Shown one piece after another: positions 52,986-63,930 of a stretch of DNA of 64,000 nt (position 1 is its first letter; each line of letters starts with the position of its first letter). Below the pieces are notes generated by a model, which worked only from the letters and a program-made list of their open reading frames with translations, had not been told where the DNA came from and did not search any database. Where the stretch lies: assembly GCA_015499995.1 (NCBI GenBank), contig JADNRV010000044.1:62001-126000 (forward strand), read 5' to 3'. Both the position numbers and the translations under genes were made by a program. Origin of the DNA: Flammula alnicola (Eukaryota > Basidiomycota > Agaricomycetes > Agaricales > Strophariaceae).

Positions 52986-54814
52986 ACCTCACTACCCCTG
53001 ACCTCGACCGTCTATGGTGAGGTCTGATTATTCGGCCCCGCGTGTTGTTGTTCTTTGTCGGTGTTGTTGCCTCATAACCAACTCATAACTTATGTCTTGA
53101 TCCCTTTGTTGTGTGTATGTACAGTTTCGGCTCTCCGGTGCTTTCGACATTACATATTCCCTTTCCCTTTCTCTTTTTTTCTTGTTTTCTCTCTTCTTTT
53201 CGCCAATTCCCTTTTCAATATCAATTGCCACTTTTGATTTATTTGGTTCCGTCATTACTGTTCTTGTTCTTTTTTTCCCTTCCGAGGCTCTCGTTTATCT
53301 GCTTCCGTTGCTGCTTGCAATTGCAGCTCCTCTGTTTCATCTCACCTCCCTTTCCTTTTGCTTATCTTGTTCTTGCATAAAACGCTTGCATTTGCCCCTT
53401 GGGCTTTACCCCTTTTGCCGATCAGGCTAGGCTGGACGGACATCTTGGTTTTTCTCGAGAACTGTACGTATTGTAGATGAAAGAAAACAAAAATTGTACC
53501 CCCTCCCCAGTATGTAACTCTATGTACTAGGGAACTCCGTAGATGCTCTCTTTAGGAGCCTGGCTGCATTGGAAATTAACACTGTCACTGAACCTCGACA
53601 CCTGTCGAGCAGAAAACATGGTCGATTTGCGTCGCGGGTCGAGGGAGAAAGAGAACTCCAGCCCTCGCGGAATGAGTTAAACGTATGGCCTTCAAATACC
53701 TTCGATAAAATCCTGCGCGGTGCTATGTTCGATTTAAAAAGTAAGAATATTGGAGGCTGTGCATGACAGACCATTGGCAGAAGTGTTTTTGATGACCAAG
53801 GATTTTGAGAATTTGATAGTAAAGAAGTTGGAGGGCATCTGTGAATTGGAAAGTGCGCCATCAAAAGTGCGGCGATCAGTGCGGCGGCAAAGTCCGCCGC
53901 ACTCTCGTGACTTGCCTCCAACGTACGCCAAGGCCCTCCGACCTCCACTGAGTCCCTCGCCTATCGTAGGTTGTACTTACGTAGGTAAAACAACAGGGAT
54001 TTATAGATAAAATGTCACGTTTATTTTCTGCAGCTCTCCCTTCTCTGAATTAATTATCGATTTTTTGGTAAGTAGGGGTCAACAATAATCAATTAGGATC
54101 GCCCAGGCAGCATTTCTTTGATTCATTCGTCCCCAAAGTGGTACGTAACTTATAGTTCTCTATTAATAATATTACTAAGGAGAAGATAGGTATACTTAAT
54201 GGACATTGTATGGTACTTCTTATCCCTCTGGATATTGATGATCTATGGTGGCCCTTAAAGTAAAAACATTCATGCAATATTCATGACAGAATTCCGAGTC
54301 TCTGGGTGAGCAAAAGTAATTATTTTAATGTAAAAAAAGGTGTTTTCGTGTTAATACTAGGGCGATATGATTTTTAGAAACAGCGGGAACTTCTACAGTG
54401 GGCGTTACCTGGTTTAAGAGATCCAATGAGCACGGCGGGGCAGGCGGCTGACAAGCGCTGCCAAATTTATCACCTGCCGAAGCTTGGCCGAAGCAGCCAG
54501 GAGCGCTTAGGTCATGTTCGGTGGTTGCCGTCGCACACACCGCCGGTCATGTGCGGCGGTGTTTCCAAAATCCAGATTTACTGAGAAGTTGGGACCACCG
54601 AAGACGCCGAACCAGCCGAACCAATACCGAACAAACTCTTATTTTTAAGTACTCGTTTCTTTAAATTTATAGACACGCTACATGTCTCACGAACGTGTAA
54701 GTACACAGCCAAAACTCGAGAATAGACTACGAACGAGTACGACTTATAAGTTTTCCTCCCCTTTCCTCCCCGACTTGGAACAGCTGTGCTCAATAGCAGC
54801 TTATTTACTACAAC
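52986..54814. other. Gene-free stretch downstream of the zinc-cluster gene
   Basis: About 1.8 kb. The first part (53131-53690) is pyrimidine-rich 3' flank that recurs at 56676. 53700-54000 holds short, broken frames of no known family, and 54000-54300 is AT-rich. A perfect 8-base inverted repeat ACACCGCC/GGCGGTGT with a 10-base loop lies at 54537-54562. No intact gene seen. Confidence 0.55.
53131..53690 (+). repeat. Direct repeat copy A (3' flank of zinc-cluster gene)
   Basis: Begins CTCTCCGGTGCTTTCGACAT and continues through CACTTTTGATTTATTTGGTT, GCTTCCGTTGCTGCTTGCAA, TTTTTCTCGAGAA, ACTGAACCTCGACACC, TCGAGCAGAAA and a final CCAGCCCTC block. The same blocks in the same order recur about 3545 bases downstream. 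Confidence 0.88.
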
Positions 54815-56650
54815 ATGGATTCTACCAGCTCCGGCAGCGGTAGCTTCAAAATTGGAAATGGCCTTGTTGAGATAGGTGCATTGACGACACTCATAGGCTC
54901 CACCATCGCCGAATCGCTCGTCCTCGGAAATGGAGGATCGTCTGGTTTGGTGTGGGGTACGATAAGCGCATTCGGTAGCCCCTCGGTGATCAGGGCGTGC
55001 ATCAGCGGGGCTAGCCCCGGCTGGCTCAGAGCGATGCTGGGGTTAAGGTCAGCTTCTTCTGATGCAGCGGTTGGGCTGCAATCAGAGTTTTCTCTTTATT
55101 CCGAAGCTGCGCGGAAAGTCAGAATCAACTTAGATTTTCCGTTGGGCATATCACTCCATTCGGAAGATGGATTTGTATGTTTCTTGAACAATTTTTCCAA
55201 AAGTATGTGTTACTGAATCATAATATTGTAGAACATGGATGAGACCTTAGACTTGGTTTCATCAACAAAAGAGCATCACTTGTGCAGAGACATCTATGCA
55301 TTTGACCGTCCAACTTCACGCATGCTCGACGGGCTGCCCGCTACCTCCCCTGGTGATCCACTCACAGTCTACACCAACGGGCCTTATCCCTTCTTCAACC
55401 CCCACGATACCCGTCTCCAAGTTTCCGCACTTGCATTGTCCTTGATAAAATTCTCCGAAGTGTACATCCTGTCGACACATGGTGGAGCGTTGTTGGCACT
55501 CGCTTCAGCTGTCTCATTCATATTCTTCTTCTCCGCTGCCACATTCATCGAAATTCGGGATATCTCCCTTTCGAGACGAGCAATGGATGAAGATGGGCGT
55601 GTCGATCTTGTGGCCGGCACGCTGCCCACGATCAAGCGATTAGGTGGCCAGAAGAAGGTTGTACTCGGCGCGACAAAGAACCCCAGAACCTCTGTATGGT
55701 GGAGGCTAATTTGGGCATTCGGTGCTTTACTGCACACGATCTCACTCCTGACGACTTACTTCCTCCTCGGTCAGCAGACGACATCGCTTGTTCTCATCTG
55801 GGCAGGCTTTCAACTTGCTTGGCTCATCCTCCGAATTGTCCTCTATTACCTCTCGGACATCACGGTGGCTGATCGCATCATGGTGGGGCATCAGTGGAAT
55901 GCTCTTCAGCCATCGATGAAGGCACGCGTTGCAGGCCTCACTCTTGCTGTGGCAAAGTATCAGACCCACGTTCATGGCAGAGATTTTGAATTGTACATAG
56001 GCGACTGCTTTTCTTTCCGCCAGATTGCAAGGCTGCTTGCAGAGCCAAATTTGCGCACGAGCTACGAGCTGCCTAGCAAGTTTACTCGGGCCAATTTATC
56101 CGTCCAGGTGAATATCGTGGCAATCATTGGGGACACAACTCTTTCGAGCGCAGCATGGATGATGGGCTCGGAGCTCTCAGCAATGGAGTTATACGATAGC
56201 TGCATCGTCGTCTTCTCTCTCCCATCCGAGTCACCACCATCACCACCGGCCGGTTCTCCTCTAGCGCATTCCCCATCTCGATCTCACCAACGCACCGTCG
56301 CTATTCCTGCAGTCCGTGTAGCCGTCGGAATCACGCCGGAGACCGATGCCGAGAAGAGGGCGCCTCTATTTGTACCTCGTGCATCGCAGTCACACACGCG
56401 TGGCGACATCGATGTGTTGTGGTACTACTGGATACCGTGCCGTTCTGGTGTATGGCTGCAGATCAAAAGCGACTCGAAGCGTTCTACAGTGTTGGGGGAG
56501 CAAGTTGCAACCGTCTTGGATCATGGACAACTTTCCACGCTGCTCGGTGCAGGGAAACTGCGTATTAGTCTGAAAGATGCGGAGGAGGTAAGGGAGGTAG
56601 CTAAGCTTTCGCAGCAGGCAGCGGAATATTTGCTGTCTCTCCTACATTGA
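54815..56650 (+). CDS. Uncharacterised multi-pass membrane protein (basidiomycete type)
   Basis: Two exons joined across a 57-base intron (55175-55231). The ATG at 54815 gives MDSTSSGSGSFKIGNGLVEI and then GALTTLIGSTIAESLVLGN and SAFGSPSVIRACISGASPGWLR, a glycine-rich hydrophobic N-terminus. Exon 2 has membrane segments LLALASAVSFIFFFSAATFI, LIWAFGALLHTISLLTTYFL and LVLIWAGFQLAWLILRIVLYYLS, followed by a soluble C-terminal half of about 270 residues (WYYWIPCRSGVWLQIKSDSK) and a stop at 56650. I recognise the layout as one seen repeatedly in mushroom genomes but know no function. It lies between the two copies of a direct repeat. Confidence 0.82.
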
Positions 56651-56675
56651 CGATGTTGAATTCAAGTGTCTAACT

Positions 56676-57260
56676 CTCTCCGGTGCTTTCAACATTACAT
56701 ATCTCTTTTCCTATGTTTTTCTTTTGCCTTTTTTCTTTCTTTATTTGTTTTCTGTCGTTCTTTTGGCGGCTTGCCCGTTCCCTTTTAATATCAATTTACC
56801 ACTTTTGATTTATTTGGTTCCGTTATTACTTGTTCTTGTTCTTGTTCTTATTTTTCTTCCATGTTGATCTCGAGGTTTTCGTCATCCGCTTCCGTTGCTG
56901 CTTGCAATTGGTGCTTCCTCAGTTTCATGTTGCCTCCTTTCCATTTTTTCTTATTTATTTTCTTGTATAGTATACCACGCCTACACACTGTACGCTTGCC
57001 CCTGGGGCTTTCTTTCCCTTACGCCTATTGCCCTTTTACCGCTACGCTGGTTTAACTTGGATTGGTTTTGTTTTTCTCGAGAAGTCTACGTATTGCAGAT
57101 AAAAGAAAAGAAAAACCGTACCCTTTCCTAGTATGTACCTGTATTGTAAATCAAAACTTTCACTGAATCTCAACCTTATCGAGCAGAAACAATGATCTAT
57201 TCGTGAGTGGATTCTAGAGGTAGAAAACTAAAATTCCAACCCTCTGCAGGGAATAGCAAG
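56676..57260 (+). repeat. Direct repeat copy B (3' flank of membrane-protein gene)
   Basis: Begins CTCTCCGGTGCTTTCAACAT and shares with copy A the blocks CACTTTTGATTTATTTGGTT, GCTTCCGTTGCTGCTTGCAA, TTTTTCTCGAGAA, ACTGAATCTCAACC and TCGAGCAGAAA in the same order. Diverged by many substitutions and small indels. Confidence 0.88.
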
Positions 57261-58124
57261 TCCGTGAGTTAGTAGGACAAAGAACCACGGAACCGACACC
57301 GCGTCTGAATCTATTTCGTAGCGTTTGTAGCTCGCTCATAACTCAAGCGTATAAAGTAAGTGGAAATAAATAGGCTCACTCTCTCGATACAAGGTGTGAA
57401 GTGGTAGTAAGGTAAAGAGAGATTGCCTCGATGCGTCTCGTCAACTTAATCTAATCTAAGCGAGCGTGACGTGCTCGCGTGTTTCCAAGCTCGGCTGTTC
57501 TCCCGAGTCCCAGCCCTAAACGTCCCTCCCTGAACGACTCGGTGAGGAGGCTGCTGAGGTACTTATGTATGTATTTCTTTTAATTGAGGCAAAGTTACGG
57601 AGTCTCCAGACTAACTCCAGATTTATATAAATTGTCTTTTAAAAATCGGACTGAGAGAAAGAAAGCAAATATATGGAGCTCGAGGATAACAAACTTGGCG
57701 TTATATGCTGTGTTACAGAAGACAGAATATCCTCACTTGGGAAAAGCTTACGACCGAAAAACGGGTGGACCCATCGATTCGTGGGGAGGTTCAGGCGCTA
57801 CTTGTGCAACATACACATAGTGGTATTTATGTATTGCCTGGTCTGGACATCGACCGGTATACTATAGATAGATATATTAAGTGAGTGTCGTACAGAGATT
57901 CTTTAATTCGACCATGTAAAAGCTAGAGGAGAAGGTGCGTGAGGGGAAAGGATCAATTGAAGTCGTACTACAATGGCCGAGGCAGAATCGCAATCGGTCC
58001 TTGCTCTTATCGTCATCTTCATTGAAATTAAAATGAACGACAGAATGAATGAACGAGAGAGTAAGAGTATGAGAGAGAAAGAGAAAGAAGAAAGAAAGAA
58101 GGGGAACGCGAGCAGGCACCAAAT

Positions 58125-58730
58125 TGCACTTGCAGCCTATATTCGAATATTAATACCAAAAGGAGAACATACGGTACGAACTATGTATGAACTAAGATCA
58201 CTCGAACGCGAAGACGCACTCGCAGTGAGAATTCGAAAACAGAAACGGATACAAGGCAGAGGGTGGCTTGAAGTGCTACATAGGTGGGGTCTTGGTCGTG
58301 GTATTGGTATTGGCCATGTCAATGGTCCGGGTTATGATAATGTCTGGATGTCACGGGGGAATTCGAAGGAATGCATAGGTATATGTTATGTATAGGAGAG
58401 GGAAAGAAGTGGGAAGGAGGAAGAGGAAGCTTGAAGCTTAAGGGGGAGGAAATGCATAGGTACAGTACCAAGCAAGCACGAGTAATAGTATCGGCGCACT
58501 TGCACTGGCAGAATATTAATTTTGAAGACTATAGCCAAAAAGAGTTGAACATATTGTACGAACTATATGCGAACTAAGATCACTAGAATGCGAAGACGCA
58601 CTCGCAGTGAGAATTTGAAAATAGAAATGAATACAAGGCAAAGGGTGGAAGTGCTACATAGGTGGTCGTGATATTGGTATTGGTCATGCCAATGGTCCGG
58701 AATTATGATGAATGTCTGGATGTCTGGATG
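58125..58730. repeat. Direct duplication, offset about 382 bases
   Basis: GTACGAACTATGTATGAACT at 58174 recurs as GTACGAACTATATGCGAACT at 58556. Both copies continue with AAGATCACT, GCGAAGACGCACTCGCAGTG, ATACAAGGCA, AGTGCTACATAGGTGG, ATTGGTATTGG and ATGTCTGGATGTC. The similarity starts upstream at TTGCACTTGCAG (58125) and GCACTTGCACTGGCAG (58497). Two copies separated by about 200 bases of unrelated sequence. Confidence 0.82.
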
Positions 58731-59056
58731 AATGTACGATGGTGATGAGGGATAGGGGATGGGATGCCAATGACAATGTGGATGATGAATGATGAATGAC
58801 AATGCATATGTATATGACGTGAACAGAGAAAAAGTAAAGTAAAGAACAAACGAAGAAGAAGAAAAAAGTGAATACAACACCGTCGGCGAAGCAATAGGCG
58901 CGCAGCTAGGCAGGGTATGCAAATCCAAAGCGGTCATGCACAAGCCCCGGGCAGGAGGTTTTGGAGATATATGCCTCATTGGCTATTTTCTTTTGCGGCG
59001 GCGGCGGCGACAGGACGAACCCTCCCTCCCAAATACCAGCCACCCCTCAAACAGGC

Positions 59057-61124
59057 CTACCTCCTCATCCGCTCATACGGAATCCCACTCGCGAACTGAA
59101 ACAGCGCACACTTCACCTCCGTCAACACCCGCCTCTCCTCGTCCTTCACGATCTCCTGCCCACACGTATCCAAAAACGTGATGACGGTGGTCATAGCGTC
59201 TTCCGCCTCCTGGATCGTCGGGGGCGGGGGCGGGCCGGTGACTGCGAGCGGGATCTCCTCCGCTTCCATGGGCTCGAGGGGGCCTCCATGGGTGGGAGGG
59301 GCATGGGTTCGTGGGCGTGGGCATGGGCATGGGCATGACGCCGGGGCCGTATAGAGGCTGCATATGATGCTGTGGGTGCTGGTGCTGGTGCTGGTGTTCG
59401 AGGTGCTGCTGCTGGTGCCGGTGGCCGAGATGCTGCTGATGCTGCTGTTGCTGCTGTTGTTGCTCCAAATGCTGCAGTTGCTGCTGCTGCATATAATCGC
59501 CCTCGTACCCGTCGGCGAGTGCTGTATCGCGGAGGGATCCGACGACAGGGACAGCTGGTGATGCTCGTGCGTGGTTGTCCTCAACGGTGGGTGCACAACA
59601 GGGGCGGAGGCGGACGAGGAAGAGGATACGGCGGCGGCATCCTCGGACTGCTGCTGCAGAACGGGGTCAAGGACCATGCCATGCGGTTGAGGCTGAGCAT
59701 GTGTTGGGCTGGCACTGCCGCTGCTTCCGGTGCTGTCACGGTGTTGGTGTTGTGGAGTCCATTGCTGCTGCTGTTGAGGGAGAGGAGGCGCATCGGCTTC
59801 ATTTTCCTGTTGGTGTACAGGTCCATGCGCCTGCGCCGACCGCGACGTCGAAGCCGCCGCCATCCGCTCATCGTACGGCAAAATCACCGGGGTCGGGGGC
59901 AACCCACTGCTCTGCTGGCCCTTGGCGCGCAACCACTCCCCGCGCCGGATATCGTGCCGGTGCTTAAAGTTCTCGATCCAGCCGGAGCTGCCCTTGAAGC
60001 GGTCGGGGGTGATGTGCAAAGCACGAGCGATCTCCAAGGCGCGCTGCCGGATGAGCTGGTCGGTTATGTTGACGCCCTGCTCGGACCAGGCGTCGAGGGA
60101 CTTGACCATCTCGAATTCGACTTCGGGGAATTTTGAGGGCCTGGAAGGGGGTGTTAGCGAGAGGTTTTCTATGGTTGATTTTCGAAAGGATATCTTGTGG
60201 AGAACGGTGGCAGGTTTGCCAAGCAAAGGACACGGGGGAGGAAGGAAGGAGAAGCTGATCACCTATGTTTCGCGGTCTGCGCATTCGACTCGTCCTCTTC
60301 GGTGATGTTCAACCACTTTTCTTTCTCCTTGAGGATCTTGCTAATCGTGCTGCGCTCGACGTTGAACACGGCGCCGATATCCTCCTGGCGGGCATGGGGG
60401 TTGTTGAGATGGTGCAGCAGATATTCTTGCGATCGACGTCGCGCAGACGGTGCTTGGTGTGCTTGATGACGACGACGTCTCGGTGACCCGGGCGGGCTGT
60501 GCTTGATCGGACGCTGCTGGACTCGGGGCGGTGGTAGGAGGAGGAGGGTGCTCCGGGACCACCGTGGTTGGACGAGAGGGATGTGCGGGCCGAAGCGGTG
60601 CTGAGAGCGGGGAGGGCGCGCGTGTGGGGTCAAAGATGCTATTTGACCGTGTGCGGGAGCGCCTAGCGTGCTCGTATGGAGAGTAGGGGGAGGTCATGGA
60701 GGAAGGGGTGGGGGGATATTGATGATGGACGGAGTTGATGGGCGTGGCGTAGTGTTGTTCGGTGTTATTAGGCGACCCGTCGCGTGTTGTTATCTGGATG
60801 GATGGCCCCAACTACGTTAAAGTCAATACGCAGAGAGACAACGACGCGAGTGCGCACTCACCGGGTGGTAGGAGGCGCGAAGGGGCAGTAGACCGTGCTT
60901 GGCACTGCTGGAGGGTTGTCGGCGAGATACACGGGTCGGGCCGATGCTGGAGTCAATCTGGGCGAAAGAGGGGTCGATGAACTGGTCCAGTTGGTGGTGC
61001 GGCCGGGGATTGGGCGAGGGTCGGAGGGAGCGGGAGACGGGTAGGGGTCGGGCATAGCGGCGGTGGTGGTGTCAAGGTAGTTTTGTGGATAGTACCACGG
61101 CTGTTGGTGGTAAGCAGACTGCAT
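59057..61124 (-). CDS. CENP-B-type HTH DNA-binding protein
   Basis: Likely nuclear DNA-binding protein of the CENP-B/Pdc2/Abp1 type, a family derived from pogo-like transposases. The N-terminal part is Pro/Ser-rich (ATG 61124, MQSAYHQQPWYYPQNYLDTT). The first helix-turn-helix reads KHTKHRLRDVDRKNI..NPHARQEDIGAVFNVERSTISKILKEKEKW. The second, CENPB-type, reads FPEVEFEMVKSLDAWSEQGVNITDQLIRQRALEIARAL and GSSGWIENFKHRHDIRRGEW. A long disordered region rich in Ser, Gln and His follows, then a helical end EAEDAMTTVITFLDTC..LTEVKCALFQFASGIPYERMRR, TAG at 59057. No DDE transposase domain is present. An alternative first exon (ATG 61209, MSCDRGLSWYNT) could splice in frame to SAYHQQPW and replace the start. 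Confidence 0.85.
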
Positions 61125-62439
61125 GGTGGTATGGCATTTTAGAAAATAAAAGAGGCGGGTATATAAGTAGACTCACTGTGTTATACCAGGACAATCCTCT
61201 ATCGCAGGACATTCCCTTTTCCGGTCCTCTCTCCCCCTCCTTCCTCTTCCGGTAACTGCTCTTGTATTCTGCCCCGTCTGTCCAACGCAAACTCTCCTGG
61301 ACACCCGTCTCTCTGTTCAATTCCTCAGCTTGTTCTCACTTTGTCCCCCTCAACGCGGCACCAATAATACAATGCGTGTATGTCGAAACCGTAGCAACAC
61401 GCGGCTCGCGTCTGGCGCCCTCACATTGGATGCCACAATCCTTTCATCATCTCAGGGTTTCTTGTTTTTCGCCTGATCATGAACTCTCTCCTCTGACCAA
61501 TCCCACCAAAACGCCGTCATAGACTTGTTGTACTACTCCCTCTCCTTCGGCTTCTCGCTAGTCCATCTCGTCCTCATATCGGTCGGTGGAATTCGGAAAT
61601 GAAAGGCTCATGTTACGCTCCTGTATCAAACACGCACTACTTATCGTCCTATACACTTTCTGTCTTCTACCAACTTCGTGGGTCCCTTCTCGCAGTCATT
61701 TCCCTCTCTCCCGGGAACGGGGGGGGTGGACCAAGGGGACCATCACCGTCATCCTGGCTTCTATTTCATTATTCTCCCGCTATAATCAATATCCTATCCA
61801 CTCCCACATATTTCCCTCGTCCCGTCCTCCTACCTTATCAGAAATTCTTCCTTCGAGAAACAAGTCAACAGAACATCGATAATCGAGCAAACTTATATTT
61901 GGACCTCATCGTCCTCCTCAGATCCAATCAACCTATACATCATCCATTCATTCATTCCCTCCAAATGTCCCAATCCGTCCTTTCCTCTGGGTTTTCGCAT
62001 GCCGAACCTAATCTCTCTAATCGGCTCCGTCTCGCCCACAGAAACCTACAACACCAAACTTCCCTGTCGACTCGCTATTAACTACGCCAGATCCCATCTC
62101 CCATCTCCAGGCAGCGTCGCGTGTCTGTCCCATAATAATGGAATGAAACAGTACTTTGGCTTTCGCAAATACCGCCGCTAGAATCCCCCCTCTCTCTCAA
62201 ACGAAAATGAACGAACGACAATCAGACAGTCGGACAAACTTGAAGCTTATTCGACTGGGGTCTCTTGGGGGTAAATTTCGCGAGTCCAGACCCACACCCC
62301 TTCAAAAGCATCGTATTTCGGCCCTTCGAGACTGAGCCTTCGAACGTGTAGCTTTACCGGCAACCCAGGTATTGGAATTCGTACTAACGACTGCACACCC
62401 CTCGCCCCTCGCATGCCGATTGGTACACCACAGCTTATT

Positions 62440-63380
62440 GCTAAATATCCTCGCTTGCGCCGTGAAACTCAAATAAGGTTTGGGCATTATCTGGATTCTG
62501 GAGGTACCCCTCTCATCCTGTCCTTCCCTGTCCGCCGAACTTACTGCAGCCGCAGTTTCTCTGTCCTTCTCTTTCTTTCTCAGATCTTCGCGTTCGGCTC
62601 GTTAACCTGCTTGCTTTGTTGCTTGTTGCTCTTTTCTTTCTCGAGATCCTAGATATTCTATATTTCTATCTGACCGTTGGGTAATTTTTCTTTCCGTCAT
62701 GCAAACCTCAAGTTTTGTTGCCAATCGCGGCCAGAGGTATCCGTCCATTCATGCATTCAACCCCCTCGTGCACGTTCGCTTCTTCTCTTTTCTTTCTCTG
62801 GATCTCAGATATTCTATATTTCTATCTGACCATCGGGTAAATTTTCTTTCGTTATGCAAATCTCAAGTTTTCTTGCCGATCGCGGCCAGAGGAATCCATC
62901 CATTCATGCATTCCCCCTCGTGCACGTTCATGCATTCCCCATCGTGCACGTTCTCTTGTTCTCTTTTCTTTCTCGAGATCCCAGATATTCTATATTTCTA
63001 TGGGTTTCTTTTTCTTAGCAGAGGTTTGCGCACTAATCGCGTATCCATTCATCCATCTCTCCTCGTGCGCACGGGCGTTCGTTAAGGTTTGGGCACCAGG
63101 GAAGAAATTGCCTCATCCTTCCGGTCCGCCCACCCACAGTATGTTCTTAACTTACTGCAACCGCAGTTTTCTGTGTCCTTCGATTGCAGATCCTCTCCCT
63201 TGGTTCGTTTTCTGCCTTTCTTCTTCTTCTTGCTCGACAGATTCTATATGTCCGTCTAACCGTTGGTTCTTCTTTTTATTTTAGCGTACAAATTTCGGGT
63301 TTTCGCACGAATCGCGAACAGAGTTTTCTGTTCTGTCTATTCATTCACCCATCTCCCCTCGTGTGCGTTCAATCTGATGC
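62440..63380. repeat. Degenerate tandem array, unit about 160-175 bases
   Basis: The core GATATTCTATATTTCTAT occurs near 62652, 62808 and 62983, with a weaker copy (GATTCTATATGTCCGTCTAA) near 63240. Each is followed by GACCGTTGG/GACCATCGG-like sequence, TCAAGTTTT, CGATCGCGGCCAGAG, a CCATTCAT block and CCCTCGTGCACGTT. A flanking segment (AGGTTTGGGCA ... CTTACTGCAGCCGCAGTTT) occurs at about 62475-62560 and again at about 63085-63170, so a larger unit was duplicated too. Confidence 0.8.
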
Positions 63381-63779
63381 TGATGGTAATGGAACGCCAA
63401 CTAGCTTTTAGCGCTGCCAAATGGACAACTGCATACCTAGACGAAGGGACAAATGGAGCTGGGTAGCAAGAAATGTCTGTCTTGTTCTCTTCTGTCTGTC
63501 TCTTGTTATTTGGTGTCCGCGAAATATCCAAAATTCGGCCTCAAATCCGCACGGTTTCCGCCCTCAAAAATGCAAAAACGCATAGAGATTGTCCCGTGAA
63601 GGTCCAAATGAATCTGACGAAATTTTTCAGCAGCCTGGAAACTTCGTCCGGCCGGCCTCAAATCCGCAAGAAAGTGGACAGAACTAGGATTTTTGCGCTG
63701 TCAAATCCGCAAATTCGCGGACACCAGCTGGCGGGAGCTTCCCGGGTCCTCGCACGGGTTCACTGTGCCCTCGTCAGTA

Positions 63780-63930
63780 AATAGTCTCTCGTGACCCAGG
63801 TCTCTCTGTCTCTGTGTGTCTGTCGGACTGTCTCTCGGTCTGTGGTCGTCGCCATATCATTCACTACTTAAAAGACCCGGAACTGTTGCCTGGGTGTGGG
63901 AGACTGTCCGTCTGTCTGTCTGTTAGAAAA
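63780..63930. repeat. TCTG/TCTC microsatellite
   Basis: Clusters such as GTCTCTCTGTCTCTGTGTGT, CTGTCTCTCGGTCTG and CCGTCTGTCTGTCTGTTAG. Simple-sequence tract without other content. Confidence 0.7.

Larger units (their letters stand above)
56651..59056. other. Gene-free stretch with repeats
   Basis: About 2.4 kb. 56676-57260 is the second copy of the 3' flank repeat. 57300-58000 has no recognisable gene. 58070-58110 is a GA-rich tract, and 58125-58730 holds a direct duplication. Plus-strand frames such as 57973-58395 are low-information and overlap the repeats, so I do not accept them as genes. Confidence 0.55.

Noticed and set aside
61599..62081. Plus-strand frame of 160 codons
   Set aside because: Pyrimidine-rich promoter-like sequence with biased composition and no recognisable domain.
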